DNA of 64,000 nucleotides, taken from NCBI RefSeq assembly GCF_026914305.1, contig NZ_CP113866.1:2360001-2424000 (forward strand). Reading direction: 5' to 3'. Source of the stretch: Caldicellulosiruptor acetigenus. Its GTDB lineage: Bacteria; Bacillota; Thermoanaerobacteria; Caldicellulosiruptorales; Caldicellulosiruptoraceae. The notes below the pieces were generated by a model. That model had not been told where the DNA came from. It saw only the letters and a list, made by a program, of their open reading frames with translations, and did no database searches. A program made the position numbers and the translations under genes. Of the stretch, positions 63,266 to 64,000 are shown piece after piece (within the stretch, counting starts at the first letter, position 1; each line of letters opens with the position of its first letter).

Positions 63266-63998
63266 CAACAAGCACCTTCTCCACAACAAGGTTTTTGAAC
63301 TCACAAATAGTATCTACAAAGTCTTTCTTGAGACAAAACTCAAGGTCTTTTTCAAACCCAAGCTGTTTTAGACGATTATAGTGATATGAATATTTTAATA
63401 TTTCATGGGGGTCATTTTCAAATTTTTTATAAAGCTCATATGAAGCCAAAGACAAATCATCAACCTTAAAACTCTCAAGGTAGGTTTTAAATATATCCAC
63501 AAAATATCCCGCACAAAGGACATCTTCAAGTGTGAATTTTTCTTCAGTCCCTGCACATACAATTGCTATTTTCTGGATATCGTCTTTTAAAACCTCTTTG
63601 AATATATACTCTGCAGTTTTTCTGGCATTTATAAACGAACCAAGAAAGATTCTTTTTGCCATGGCCGCTTTTTTGAGCGCTCTTGTTCCGTTTGTTGTTG
63701 TCATGACAATTGTTCTGCCAAAGATAATCTCTTTTTTGTAAGAAAGCGGTGAGTTGTCAAGGTCAAACCCTTGTATTAAAACTCCTCCTCTTTCTCCGCC
63801 AAGTAATACATCTTCATTTAAACTTTTTAAAAGTTTTGCCTCTTCAATAGACTCAACAGGCACAATCTTTTTTGCCCCGTTTGATATTGCCCATATCATC
63901 ACAGATGTTGCCCTCAAAAGGTCTATCACAATGGCAAGAGAATCTTTTATTCTTCCTTCATCAACATCTTTGTAATGCGAAAATGTGAGTATTTTCAA
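63258..63998 (-). CDS. comB: 2-phosphosulfolactate phosphatase family (ComB)
   Basis: The 246-residue protein matches ComB: AIVIDLLRATSVMIWAISNGAKKI near residue 25, LLGGERGGVLIQGFDLDNSP near 65, and VMTTTNGTRALKKAAMAKRI near 95. ComB removes phosphate from 2-phosphosulfolactate in the coenzyme M pathway of methanogens; bacterial members often occur without the rest of that pathway, and no comA or comC is visible here, so the real substrate may differ. It overlaps the DUF6512 gene by 8 bases. The start lies 3 bases from the window edge, so any upstream gene is unseen. Confidence 0.88.
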   Translation of the reverse strand: MKILTFSHYKDVDEGRIKDSLAIVIDLLRATSVMIWAISNGAKKIVPVESIEEAKLLKSLNEDVLLGGERGGVLIQGFDLDNSPLSYKKEIIFGRTIVMTTTNGTRALKKAAMAKRIFLGSFINARKTAEYIFKEVLKDDIQKIAIVCAGTEEKFTLEDVLCAGYFVDIFKTYLESFKVDDLSLASYELYKKFENDPHEILKYSYHYNRLKQLGFEKDLEFCLKKDFVDTICEFKNLVVEKVLVDV

Positions 63999-64000
63999 TG

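Overview
The window looks like a chromosomal segment of an AT-rich, Gram-positive, anaerobic Firmicute. The gene content and style best fit a thermophilic, carbohydrate-using clostridial lineage close to Caldicellulosiruptor or Thermoanaerobacter. The grounds are: strong AGGAGG-type Shine-Dalgarno sites with many TTG/GTG starts, consensus sigma-A promoters, a TPP-controlled thi operon with oxygen-sensitive ThiH, the rapZ-yvcK-whiA block, HPr kinase, cdaA-cdaR, and several radical SAM enzymes. The organism is inferred from gene content and was not checked against a database. I saw no tRNA, rRNA, CRISPR array, insertion sequence or prophage. Most genes lie on the minus strand.

Layout. 1-8.0 kb: the end-truncated gene of an acidic-tailed unknown protein, GTP-type PEP carboxykinase, rsmA, yajC, a plus-strand radical SAM protein, and a GT2/GtrA/GT39-like surface-glycan set. 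8.1-17.2 kb: a carbohydrate island read leftwards, with two tandem GH130 phosphorylases, a LacI-type regulator, an oligopeptide-family ABC importer (binding protein, two permeases, two ATPases) and an unlisted 56-residue membrane protein ending at a strong terminator. This closely resembles a beta-1,2-mannoside uptake and phosphorolysis locus. 17.2-24.3 kb: tgt, then thiS-G-H-F-E-C-D behind a consensus promoter, a TPP riboswitch and two tandem terminators. 24.3-32.8 kb: a small membrane protein, a decayed gene fragment, hprK, uvrC, cdaR, cdaA and the AmmeMemoRadiSam pair.

32.8-38.0 kb: a sugar isomerase/epimerase and a Gfo/Idh dehydrogenase behind a promoter bracketed by two matching 14-bp operators, then a LacI regulator, an MFS transporter and an NrdG-like activase without a reductase nearby. 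38.1-43.7 kb: an unusual AddAB-like helicase-nuclease pair. 43.8-46.9 kb: two homocysteine methyltransferases, one fused to MTHFR. 46.9-54.2 kb: murB-rapZ-yvcK-whiA and a Crh-like HPr lacking the catalytic His, then an HMCES/YedK protein, a HAD phosphatase and a GT4 enzyme. 54.3-57.4 kb (plus strand): ArsR/SmtB repressor with operator, a Cd/Zn P-type ATPase, and a bifunctional-nuclease-family protein. 57.4-64 kb: a membrane-anchored PIG-L deacetylase, a 451-base intergenic region with a promoter, a long hairpin and a G7 tract, then comB-DUF6512-metG-tatD-radical SAM.

The genes tie together in several ways. Both an HPr kinase and a histidine-less HPr-like protein are present, which points to carbon catabolite signalling. 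PEP carboxykinase and YvcK relate to gluconeogenesis and envelope precursors. The two LacI regulators each sit beside sugar genes with visible operator-like sequences. I found no wholly new multi-gene system that I can prove. The best candidates for new biology are the AddAB-like pair with Fe-S cysteines in both subunits, the two-terminator TPP leader, the 58.9-59.3 kb intergenic region, and the RBS-sequestering hairpin at 768-812.
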